Positions 17,429 to 26,430 of a stretch of DNA of 64,000 bases are shown one piece after another (position 1 is the stretch's first letter; each line of letters begins with the position of its first letter). Position numbers and translations under genes: made by a program. Below the pieces are notes generated by a model. That model searched no databases and had not been told where the DNA came from. It worked only from the letters and a program-made list of their open reading frames with translations. Source of the stretch: JBBRZM01 sp963813635 (GTDB lineage Bacteria > Actinomycetota > Acidimicrobiia > IMCC26256 > JBBRZM01); contig CAWEZO010000007.1 of assembly GCA_963813635.1 (NCBI GenBank), positions 248,001 through 312,000 of the forward strand. The letters run 5' to 3'.

Positions 17429-18732
17429 TCAGCGGATTTGACGTCGGCCACGCCGGCTGGACAGCACGGTCAGAAGCAGCCCGAAGGCCAGCGTCGTTCC
17501 CCCAATAAGCGGGACGCGAGGGTCGGAACCGGTCACGGCCATGCCAGAGGCGTTAGCCGACGTTGAGACAACCGGCGCTGCCGTAGCGATTGCCGCGTTC
17601 GCGTCCGCTGACGTCGTCGTTGCCGCGGTGGTCGTCGTGCTTCCGAGGCCGGTGGTGCTCGTCGTGGGATCAGTTGTCGTCGTGGTAGCTGGCAGCGGGG
17701 CGCCGGTCGTGGTGGTGGGGGCAGGCGTGCTGCTTGTGGTTGTCGGTGGGGCCGCGGTCGTCGTGGTCGTCGGTGGCTCGGTCGTCGTGACCGGTGGGGC
17801 CGCGGTCGTCGTGGTCGTCGGTGGCTCGGTCGTCGTGACCGGTCGGGGCCTCGGTCGTCGTGGTCGTCGGTGGCTCGGTTGTCGTGGTCGTCGTAGGCGC
17901 GGTTGTTGTCGTGGTCGTCGTAGGCGCGGTTGTTGTCGTGGTCGGTGGCTCGGTCGTTGTTGTCGTAGTGGGAGGAGGTGGCGGAGTACAGGCCGGGACC
18001 GTGATGTTGTTGCTGTCGATCGTCACGGCACCGCCCTCGGCAAGCAAGCGACCCGCGATGCTCGAACCCGCACCAGACGTGATCGATGTGAACGCGAGGA
18101 TGCTTCCCAGCAGTTGTGTGTTCGCCCCGAGCGTGGCGGAGCTACCGACCTGCCAGAAGACATTGCATGCGCTGCCCCCATTGGAGAAGGTGACTGCGCT
18201 GGCCGCCGCGGTAGTGAGTGTGGTTGCCATCTGAAAGATGAACACGGCGTTCGGATCGCTCTGACTGTCCAGGGTCAACGTGCCAGTGATGGCGAAGGTG
18301 CCGGCTGCAGAGTTGTAGACGCCCGGCGTCACCGTGGTCCCCCCGAGCTCGGTACCGATTGTGGCGGTCGGGGCGCTACTAACGGCCTCGACGTAAGCGG
18401 CGTCGAGATCCGTCTTGGCCTGCACCGTTGCTCGCGTCACCGCCGTGGTTGGTGCCGGTGAGCGCCACCGTTCCAAACCCTGTAATCGCAGAGGTTGGGG
18501 AGCTTCCGACGTCGCCGACGATCGTGGTCGTGCCGGTGTTTGTGATGGCCGTACCAGCGAGGACCGCGAAGCTCTCCGCACTCCCGAGGCTGAGGCCTGT
18601 GGCCGCGTCGCCTCGAATGATCGGGATCAGCATCGCCACGCTCACGATGACTGCCAAAGGCGCGAGCGAAGCGGACACGCGTCGGCGACGCCAAATTCTG
18701 GCGCGCTGTCTCGCTGCTCGATTCCGTGGCAT
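17429..18732 (-). CDS. DUF3494 ice-binding-like surface protein with Thr-rich stalk and anchor
   Basis: Signal-peptide-like N-terminus (basic RNRAARQRARIWRRRR then SLAPLAVIVSVAML), followed by a DUF3494 beta-helix: LGSAESFAVLAGTAITNTG, GTELGGTTVTPGVYN, DPNAVFIFQM, GANTQLLGSILAFTSITSG, GAVTIDSNNITVP. Then a long Thr/Pro stalk (TTTTTEPPTTTTT repeats, 17640-17980) and a C-terminal hydrophobic helix (GGTTLAFGLLLTVL) with a basic end. Two single-base insertions (about 18440 and 17845) break the frame; removing them restores one ORF of about 433 aa ending at 17429. DUF3494 proteins bind ice or act as adhesins. Confidence 0.75.
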
Positions 18733-18918
18733 GGCTCCGCCTCTTCCCGAGCCTCGGTGACGCGGCAAGCGATTCGGTACCTTGTCTGAACCGGGCGTCC
18801 CCGCTCAGGGGGTCTGCCTTCTTCTCGACAGTCGGGCGCGCGACCTTGAGGGCTCTTCTGACGAACAGCCGAGGCCAACCGCTCGCGGAACTGTCCCACC
18901 GGCCCGTAGGTTCGCCGC

Positions 18919-19071
18919 ATGGTGCGCGTGTGCTCCGAGTGCGGCGGTGACCTGATCGACCTGGAACCCGATGTCGAGCCCGGGAGTCGACCGGTGAGGT
19001 ACGACTGCCTGACGTGCGAGCTCCGGTTCGAGAGTGAGCCAAAGGGCGGGGTGCGCGAGCTCGACGCGTGA
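18919..19071 (+). CDS. 50-aa zinc-ribbon miniprotein
   Basis: Short ORF with two CxxC pairs (CSECGG at residues 5-10 and CLTCEL at 30-35), the spacing of a treble-clef or rubredoxin-like zinc ribbon. TAGGTT lies six bases before the ATG with no ribosome site, the pattern of a leaderless transcript. It is followed 19 bp later by a pentapeptide-repeat frame. Function unknown. Confidence 0.6.
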   Translation: MVRVCSECGGDLIDLEPDVEPGSRPVRYDCLTCELRFESEPKGGVRELDA

Positions 19072-19089
19072 CCGCGACGAGGTGTCCCG

Positions 19090-19362
19090 GTGACCAACGC
19101 GAACCTCTCCAACGCGAACCTGACGCAGTTGGCCTTCGCAACCCTCACGAGCGCGACCCGGACCGGAGCGAAGGTGATCGGCACATACCTCGGCAGCGCT
19201 GACCTCTCCGGAGGGAACCTCTCTGCGGCGAATTTTGTCCGGCGCGCACCTGGGCAGCGCGCTCCTAGGCACGGTTGTCCGGATCGCCAGCGCCGGTACG
19301 TCCAGACGCTCCTGGTCGGATTTCCCTCGGTGCAGGCGTTCCGGAGAGCTCGACCGGCCTGA
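19090..19362 (+). CDS. pentapeptide-repeat protein fragment (frameshifted)
   Basis: GTG start, then NANLSNANLTQLAFATLTSATRTG and SADLSGGNLSAANF, fitting the A(D/N)LXX right-handed beta-helix repeat. Near 19238 an inserted C shifts the frame; the repeat continues as GAHLGSALLGT in the next frame. The true C-terminus cannot be placed and may lie anywhere to about 19430. Role unknown. Confidence 0.5.
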   Translation: MTNANLSNANLTQLAFATLTSATRTGAKVIGTYLGSADLSGGNLSAANFVRRAPGQRAPRHGCPDRQRRYVQTLLVGFPSVQAFRRARPA

Positions 19363-19452
19363 TGGGGCAAACTGGAACCTGTTCTACCTTGCGGGTACGG
19401 TCATTGGCCCGAGTCCCGGCCGGTTCACATCCCGGCGGCGGAAGGATTCTCC

Positions 19453-20639
19453 ATGTACGTCGGCTACTCCGAGGAACATGAGGCGCTCCGACGGAGCTGC
19501 GCGACTACTACGCGCGAGCTGCTCACCCCCGAGGTCGAAGCCCAGCTCTCGACGCGGTGAGGGCATCGGCCCGGTCCCGCGCAAGATCTGGAAGCAGATG
19601 GCCGACGACGGCTGGGCCGGCATCGGCTGGCCCAAGGAGTACGGCGGCCAGGGCCGCACGCGCGATCGAGCAGTTCATCTTCTTCGACGAGTCGATGCGC
19701 GCCGGCGCGCCGGTGCCCGATGCTCACGATCAACTCGGTCGCGCCCGACGATCATGCGGTACGGCAGCGCAGGAGCAGAAGGACTTCTACCTGCCGAAGA
19801 TCCTGGACGGCGAGATCCACTTCGCCATCGGCTACACCGAGCCCGACGCCGGCACCGACCTCGCGTCGCTCAAGACGAGCGCCGAGCGCGACGGCGACGA
19901 GTACGTGATCAACGGCCAGAAGGTCTTCACCAGCCTCGCGACCGACGCCGACTACATCTGGCTCGCGGTGCGCACCGACCCGAACGTGAAGAAGCACAAG
20001 GGCATCTCGATCATCATCGTCCCGACCGACACGCCCGGCTTCAAGTGCGAGCCGATCAAGAACATGGGTGGCCTCAACACCAACGTCACGTACTACGAGG
20101 ACGTGCGCGTGCCCGTCGGCAACCTCGTCGGCGGCGAGAACCAGGGCTGGAACCTCATCACCAACCAGCTCAACCACGAGCGCGTCACGCTGTGCGCGAG
20201 CGGGCGTCGTCGAGCGCCAGCTCGAGGACGTGCGCCGGTGGGCGCAGGACACCAAGCTCGCCGACGGCCGCCGCGTGATCGACCAGGAGTGGGTGCAGCT
20301 CAACCTGGCGACGCGTGCACGCCAAGCTCGAGTTCCTGAAGCTCGCGAACTGGAAGATCGCGGCGGACGCGACCGCAGGGCGCGCCGCTGAACCCGGCCG
20401 ACGCGTCGACGATCAAGGTGTTCGGCACCGAGTTCTACCTCGAGGCGTTCCGGCTGCTGCATGGAGATCCTCGGCCCGTCAGCGCCGCGTGAAGTGCGGC
20501 TCACCCGAGGCGGTCCTCAAGGGCCGGCTCGAGGCGCGTGCGCAGCATGCACATCCTCACGTTCGGCGGCGGCACCAACGAGATGCAGCGCGACCTGATC
20601 GCCATCTTCGGCCTCAACATGCCCGGCTCCCCCCGGTGA
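19453..20639 (+). CDS. acyl-CoA dehydrogenase (many frameshifts)
   Basis: Flavoprotein for alpha,beta-dehydrogenation of an acyl-CoA. Read across frames it matches the family end to end: MYVGYSEEHEALR, WAGIGWPKEYGGQG, FAIGYTEPDAGTDLASLKT, GLNTNVTYYEDVRVP, WVQLNLARVHAKLEFLKLANWK and LTFGGGTNEMQRDLIA. About ten breaks occur, nearly all explained by one inserted base beside GCG, for example acgGCG read as acgCGCG near 19665. ATG at 19453 follows GAAGGA. It forms a pair with the next dehydrogenase; such pairs often make heteromeric enzymes for steroid or bile-acid side chains (inference). Confidence 0.8.
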
Positions 20640-20687
20640 CTCGACACACTCGAACTGCGTCGCAATCCGGGGTGACATCCCGGCTGT

Positions 20688-20699
20688 TGACGCAAGAAC
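20688..20699 (+). promoter_or_regulatory. TGACGCAAGAAC half site
   Basis: Exact copy of the right arm of the 4116-4162 inverted repeat, 25 bp before the second acyl-CoA dehydrogenase start. The first six bases with the preceding T read TTGACG, so it could also be a -35 element, but no clear -10 follows. Confidence 0.3.
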
Positions 20700-20723
20700 G
20701 AAAACCACACGACAGGAGACGAG

Positions 20724-21858
20724 ATGGACTTCACCCTCAGCGACGAGCAGCAGGAGCTCCAGGGCCTGGCCACGCAGATCCTCGGCGACCGCATGACGCT
20801 CGGCGCACCTGCGCGAGCTCGACAGCAGCGACGGACTGGTTCGACCGCGACACGTGGGCCGAGCTCGCGAAGGCGAACCTGCTCGGCGTCGCGCTGCCCG
20901 AGGAGCATCGGCGGCCTCGGCTACGGCTTCCTCGAGCTGTGCCTCATCCTCCAGGAGCAGGGTCGGACCGTCGCGCCGCTGCCGTTGCTCCACACGCTCG
21001 TGATCGGTGCGCGCTGCCGATCGCCGAGTTCGGCACCGCGGAGCAGCAGGCTCGCCTTCTGCCCGGCGTCGTCAGCGGCGGTCGTGCTCACCGCGGCGCT
21101 CAACGAGCTCGGCACGCCGCCGGACGAGCCGCAGACGATCGCGGGAGCGCTCGGGCGACGCTGGCGGATCGACGGCGAGAAGGTGAACGTGCCGCGGCGC
21201 ACATCGCCGACGGGGATCCTCGTGCCGGCACGGGTCGGCGAGGACATCGGGCTCTTCCTCGTGCGACCCGAAGGCAGACGGGGTCACGCTCGAGCGCCAG
21301 GAGACGATGAACCACGAGCCGCAGTTCGTGGTGACGCTCGACGGCGTCGACGGTGGAAGCCGCCGACCGCATCGGCGAGATCGCGGACGGCCGCGAGCAC
21401 CTCGCTGGCTCCTCGACACGCACGACGACCGGCATCTGCGCGATCGCCGCCGGTGTCGTGCCAGGAGGCGCTGCGCATCACCGCGGAGTACACGACCGAC
21501 GCGCAAGCAGTTCGACCGCGCGATCGGCACGTTCCAGGCGGTCGGCCAGCGCATGGCCGACTCCTACATCGACACCGAGGCCATCAAGCTCACGATGCTC
21601 CAGGCCGCGACGCACCTCGCCGAGGACGAGCCGTCGCCGACCGAGGTGGCGACGGCGAAGTACTGGGCCGCCGAAGGCGGCAGCCGCGTGGTGCACGCCG
21701 CGCTGCACGTGCACGGCGGCATCAGCATCGACCTCGACTACCCGATCCACCGCTACTTCCTGTGGGTGAAGCAGATCGAGTTCACCCTCGGTTCGGAGAC
21801 GGAGCAGCTGCGCCGCATCGGCGCGATCCTCGCCGCGGAGCCTGCGCCCCCGGCCTGA
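20724..21858 (+). CDS. acyl-CoA dehydrogenase, second subunit-like (many frameshifts)
   Basis: Starts MDFTLSDEQQELQGLATQIL at 20724 behind AGGAG. Read across frames it continues LLGVALPEEHGGLGYGFLELC, VVLTAALNELGTPPDEP, EALRITAEYTTTRKQFDRAIGTFQAVGQRMAD, ALHVHGGISIDLDYPIHRYFLW and GSETEQLRRIGAIL. The catalytic base region is not the usual one of homotetrameric enzymes, in keeping with FadE subunits that work in alpha2beta2 pairs. Seven to ten single-base breaks; the last 550 bp are intact. Confidence 0.8.
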
Positions 21859-21909
21859 CGTCATCCGTGGCACCATCGGCCGGCGAATGACCGGCGCGAG
21901 GGGGTCCGC

Positions 21910-23737
21910 GTGGACGACGCGCAGTACCAGCCGATCGAGAACTACGGGATCATCGGTGACCTGCACACCGTCGCGCTCGTCGGGATGGACGGCTCGATCG
22001 ACTTCCTGAGCTACCCGCACTTCGACTCGCCGACCGTCTTCGCCGCGTTGCTCGATCGCCACAACGGCGGTCGGTTCCAGGTCCGTCCCTGCCTCGAGGG
22101 TGCGGTCAAGCAGCTGTACCTGCCCGACACCAACGTGCTGATCACGCGTTTCCTCGCCAAGGAAGGCGTCGGCGAGGTCTCCGACTTCATGCCGGTGGGC
22201 GCCGACCCGAGTGCGCACTGCCACACGATCGTGCGGCGCGTGAAGACCGTGCGCGGCGAGGTGAGCTACGACCTCATCTGCAATCCGCGTTTCGACTACG
22301 CGCGCGCCTCGCATCGGGTCGAGCAACGTGACGGCGAAGTCGTCTTCGTTTCCGACGGGCCTGACAAAACCGCGTTGCGGCTCCGAGCGGAAGTGCCGGT
22401 CGAGATCCTTGAGGGCGCCGCAGTCGCGCGCTTCACACTGGGTGCCGGCGAGACGGCCGCGTTCATCCTCGAAGCGGCAGTGCCGGGCGCGACGAGCCCG
22501 GCCGAGTCTCCGAACTATGTCTCCGAGTCGTTCAAGGAAACCGTCAACTTCTGGCGCACCTGGCTGTCGCACTGCACCTACACGGGCCGCTGGCGCGAGA
22601 TCGTGCACCGCTCCGCGCTGGTGTTGAAGCTGCTCGTGTCCAACACGCACGGGTCACTCATCGCGGCGCCGACCTTCGGCCTACCCGAAGAGTTGGGCGG
22701 CGAGCGCAACTGGGACTACCGCTACACGTGGATCCGCGACGCGTCGTTCACGCTCTTCGCGCTCATCCGGCTGGGCTACACGGCCGAGGCCGGCAACTTC
22801 ATGCACTGGATCGAGGATCGGTGCATGGATCTCAATCCCGACGGCTCGATGCAGATCATGTACGGCTGCGACGGACGCAAGCTGCTCACCGAGTCCACCC
22901 TCGACAATCTCGAGGGGTACCGCGACTCATCGCCGGTGCGCGTCGGCAACGGCGCGTACGACCAGTTGCAGCTCGACATCTACGGCGAGCTCATGGACTC
23001 GATCTACCTCTACAACAAGTACGGAGCCCCGATCTCGCACGAGCTGTGGCAGGCGTGCGTGCGTCTGGTCGACTACGTCGCCGAGAACTGGCAGCGTCCC
23101 GACGAGGGGATCTGGGAGGTGCGCGGTGGCCAACGGGAGTTCCTCTACTCGAGGCTCATGTGCTGGGTCGCCGTCGATCGCGCGATCCGCCTCGCCGACC
23201 GGCGATCGTTCCCATATCCGTTCGCGCGCTGGCGCACGACCCGTGACGCGATCTACCACGACATCTTCGACAACTTCTGGGATCCGAATCGCCAGACGTT
23301 CGTGCAGCACAAGGGCGTGACGACGGTCGACGCGTCGACGTTGCTGATGCCGATGGTGAAGTTCATCAGCCCGATGGATCCCCGCTGGCTCTCCACGCTG
23401 CGCGCCATCGAGGAGGATCTCGTCGATGACTCGCTCGTCTACCGCTATCGCGTCGGCAACGCGGCGAGCGACGGGCTGATGGGCGACGAGGGCACCTTCA
23501 ACATGTGCTCGTTCTGGTACGCGGAGGTGCGGGCCCGCTCCGGCGACGCGCAGAAGGCGCGGTTCGTGTTCGAGAAGATGCTCGGATACGCCAACCACGT
23601 GGGGCTCTACGCCGAAGAGCTCGGGCCGCACGGTGAGCACCTGGGCAACTTCCCGCAGGCCTTCACGCACCTCGGTCTCATCGAGCGCGGCGTTCTCCAT
23701 CGACCGCAAGCTCTCCGACGCGGGTTGGATCGGCTAG
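21910..23737 (+). CDS. GH15 family glucoamylase/trehalase-like hydrolase
   Basis: Intracellular glycoside hydrolase of about 608 aa. The N-terminal beta domain begins YQPIENYGIIGDLHTVALVGMDGSIDFLSYPHFDSP. The (alpha/alpha)6 barrel carries NWDYRYTWIRDASFT, the acid region RPDEGIWEVRGG and the base region ELGPHGEHLGNFPQAFTHLGLI. GTG at 21910 follows GAGGGGG. One inserted base near 23688 shifts the last 16 codons; corrected, the protein ends SDAGWIG at 23737. Actinobacterial members include trehalases, so trehalose is a candidate substrate. Confidence 0.85.
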
Positions 23738-23778
23738 CCCGCACGCGTTGCCGGCAACCGGCTCGCTTTTGGGATGAG

Positions 23779-23801
23779 TTTTCGACCGCTACGGTCGAAA
23801 A
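23779..23801. terminator. palindromic hairpin TTTTCGACCG-N3-CGGTCGAAAA
   Basis: 10-bp perfect stem with a 3-nt loop between the convergent GH15 and SDR genes. A longer copy of the same sequence lies at 26360-26400, also between convergent genes. Confidence 0.6.
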
Positions 23802-23839
23802 TCTGCCCAGAACGGAAGAAGGGTTCGGTGCCGCGGCGC

Positions 23840-24712
23840 TCAGCCGGCTTCGGCCACGAGTTGCTCGCTGACGTCCCACAGGCGCCGGGCCGCGTCCGCG
23901 TCGAGGCCGTACTTGGATATCGAGGTGGGCCGGCACTTGTAGAAGTGCTCGCCGGTGATGCCCGCGACGTCGGGTGACGACGCGAGATAGGTCGACGTGA
24001 GCGCGCCTTTCGCCGGGCTGATCGCAAACGGCCGCCCGATCACCATCGCGGTCGTGCCCAGCACGCCGGCGTCGCCGTCACGGCTGAACCGGCTCGCGAC
24101 GAACCCGGGGTGCAATGCGTTCGCCGTCACCTGCGTGTCACCGAGCCGGCGCGCGAGCTCGCGCATGAAGAGGATGTTCGCGAGCTTGGTCTTCGAGTAG
24201 ATGCCGTAGGGCCAGCCACGGCCGGTCGACTGCAAGTTGTCGAAGTCGAGCCCGTGACGCGCCCACTTGTGCGCGTGCGACGACACGATGACAACCCGCG
24301 CGCCGGCGGTGTTTGCCTTCAACCGGGCGAGTAGGAGATTCGTGAGCAGGAAGTGACCGAGATAGTTGACACCGAACTGCATCTCGAATCCGTCCGCCGT
24401 CTCCTGGCGCTTGTTGAGCACGAGGCCGGCGTTGTTGACGAGCACGTCGAGTCGATCCTGTTGGTCGAGAAGCTGCTTCGCGAACGCCCGGATCGACGCG
24501 AAGCTCGCGAGGTCGAGTGCCATGACCTCGATGTCAGCGCTGCCGCTGCGGGTTCGGATCTCCTCGAGCGCCGCCGCTCCTCGTGATGGGTTGCGAGCGG
24601 TGACGATCACGTGTGCGCCGAGGCGTGCCAGGTTGACCGCGGTCTCCTTGCCGATCCCCGCGTTCCCGCCGGTGATGACGACAACCTGATCGTGCAGCTC
24701 GCTCGTCGTCAT
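23840..24712 (-). CDS. short-chain dehydrogenase/reductase, retinol-dehydrogenase-like
   Basis: 290-aa NAD(P)-dependent oxidoreductase. Cofactor motif TGGNAGIGKETA, NNAG structural motif, catalytic Ser in VVIVSSHAHKWA and YSKTK for Tyr/Lys. The extended C-terminus and long loop (GLDFDNLQSTGRGWPYGIYSKTKLANILF) are typical of the retinol dehydrogenase/WWOX-like branch common in actinobacteria. Substrate unknown. Confidence 0.85.
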   Translation of the reverse strand: MTTSELHDQVVVITGGNAGIGKETAVNLARLGAHVIVTARNPSRGAAALEEIRTRSGSADIEVMALDLASFASIRAFAKQLLDQQDRLDVLVNNAGLVLNKRQETADGFEMQFGVNYLGHFLLTNLLLARLKANTAGARVVIVSSHAHKWARHGLDFDNLQSTGRGWPYGIYSKTKLANILFMRELARRLGDTQVTANALHPGFVASRFSRDGDAGVLGTTAMVIGRPFAISPAKGALTSTYLASSPDVAGITGEHFYKCRPTSISKYGLDADAARRLWDVSEQLVAEAG

Positions 24713-24933
24713 GCTGTCTCCTGGTGCGCGGGCTCGGCAGATGAGTGCGTCTGCGCCTCGGACCGTATCCTGCGCGTGTCCCGCGCAGTGCCCGGAGCAG
24801 GCGTTTCACTCATTCACAACCCGTAATCGTGCCGGAGGTCACACGCCGCGCGGAGATGTGATGGTCATCCGCGGCAGGCGCCGTGCGCTGCCGTACGATG
24901 CAGAGGCCCTCAACTCGAGGACGTTCTCCGCCG

Positions 24934-26317
24934 ATGTCTTCTGTAATGACTCTTCGCGCGCGCATTTGCACCATCTTCCTCGCCGCCGCGCTCGTTGGCC
25001 TCGCCGCGTGCGAGTCGGGTGGTCCGCCGGCGGGCTCGTCGATCATGGGCCGCTCGACGATGACGGCGACGCAGATGGCGAACTGGTTCCGAGCGAACGG
25101 CAAGACCGCGAACCTTCCTTGGGGTCTGACCGTCGACAATCTCGCGCAACTCTTCATCGAAGAAGGCTCGGCAGCCAACGTCCGCGGCGACGTAGCGTTC
25201 GCGCAGACCATCATCGAGACAGGCTGGCTCAGCTTCCCCTCCTACGGGCAGGTGCATCCGGGCGACTACAACTACGCGGGCCTCGGTGCATGCAACAGCT
25301 GTCACGGCGGCCACACGTTCCCGGACGCGGCGTACCGGCGTGCGTGCCCAGATGGAGCTGCTCCGTGGGTACGCGGACCGCAACTTCCATTCCTCGCTGC
25401 TCAGCCCGCCCGTGTCATACCGCGGCATCGCGCCGAACTGGACCGACCTCAACGGACGCTGGGCAGTGCCCGGCACGACCTACGGCCAAGGCATCCTCAG
25501 CATGTTCCAGAACATGCTGATGGGCGCGGGACTGCCCGGTAACTGCCCCGCCGACGGGCTCAGCTTTCCGAGCGGCCTCAACTGCCCGGCGAACCTGGCC
25601 CAACCCGGTCGGGCCGTCGCGAGCAACCCGCTCGGCGGCTACTACGTGCTGAACGGCGACGGCACCGTCACGGCGCGCGGCGGCGCGCCGTACTACGGCT
25701 CGCCCCACTTCGGCTGGGACATCGCCCGCGACATCGCGGTGATGCCCAACGGCCTCGGCTATGCCGTACTCGACGGGTACGGCGCATTCCACCTGTTCGG
25801 CTCGGCCAGCGCGCTCAGTCAACTCGGCGGCGTGTACTGGAACGGGTGGGACATCGCGCGCAGTGTCGCCATCAGCTCCACCGGTCGCGGGTACGCGGTG
25901 CTCGACGGGTGGGGCGGAGTCCACGCGTTCGGCGACGCGCCCAGGCTCACGCCGCAGTGGTGGAAAGGGTGGGACATCGCCCGCAGCCTCCAGTTCACGC
26001 CCGACAACCGGGGGGTGTTCGTGCTCGACGGGTTCGGTGCGATCCACATGGCCGGCACGGCGAGGCTGCCGGCGGGCGGCCCGTACTGGAACGGCTGGGA
26101 TATCGCGCGCGACTTCCTCGTGTACACGTCGGGCACGACCGACACATGGGGCTTCGCGGTGCTCGACGGCTTCGGCGGCGTCCACGCAGTCAAGATGGAT
26201 TGGCGCCTCCAACCGAAACGGTTCTCATCGTTGCAGAGCGACCGCTGGCGCGGCATCACGCTTTCGGATGGCAACTACCTCGGTGTGCGCAACGACGGCA
26301 CTACGGCGGTCGGCTAG
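24934..26317 (+). CDS. lipoprotein with glucosaminidase-like domain and WDIAR repeats
   Basis: Lipobox LVGLAAC after a basic, hydrophobic leader predicts a lipid-anchored exported protein. Next comes a glucosaminidase-like segment (VRGDVAFAQTIIETGWLSFP, YNYAGLGACNSCHGGHTF, GVRAQMELLRGYAD, TYGQGILSMFQNML). The C-terminal ~230 residues hold four to five ~45-residue repeats with the cores NGWDIAR and GYAVLDGYGAFHLFG, resembling a beta-propeller. An inserted T near 25335 breaks the frame; removing it gives about 460 aa. ATG at 24934 or 24946. Probably acts on or binds peptidoglycan. Confidence 0.65.
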
Positions 26318-26359
26318 ACGGGTCGGCACGCGCCTGCGCAAAACCCGATACCACCGTTC

Positions 26360-26400
26360 TGGGCAGAGTTTTCGACCGTAGCGGTCGAAAACTCTGCCCA
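26360..26400. terminator. 19-bp perfect hairpin, 3-nt loop
   Basis: Left arm TGGGCAGAGTTTTCGACCG (26360-26378), loop TAG, right arm fully complementary (26382-26400). It lies between convergent genes ending at 26317 and 26431. The core is shared with the hairpin at 23779-23801. Probable bidirectional terminator or repeated palindrome. Confidence 0.65.
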
Positions 26401-26430
26401 AAAGCAAACGACCGTGCGCGGTTTCGGCGC

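Noticed and set aside
17640..17990. CRISPR-like or minisatellite array of GTCGTGGTCGTCG units
   Set aside because: It is the coding sequence of a Thr/Pro-rich stalk on the minus strand; unit lengths are irregular and there are no spacers.
16680..19430. Integrated prophage or plasmid island
   Set aside because: Only a DUF3631 fragment points that way; no integrase, tRNA junction, repeats or structural genes.
19453..21858. Programmed +1 frameshifting in the acyl-CoA dehydrogenase pair
   Set aside because: Breaks occur about every 100-150 bp, have no common slippery codon or stop, and also hit leuA, leuC, serA and gltX. Sequence error explains them better.
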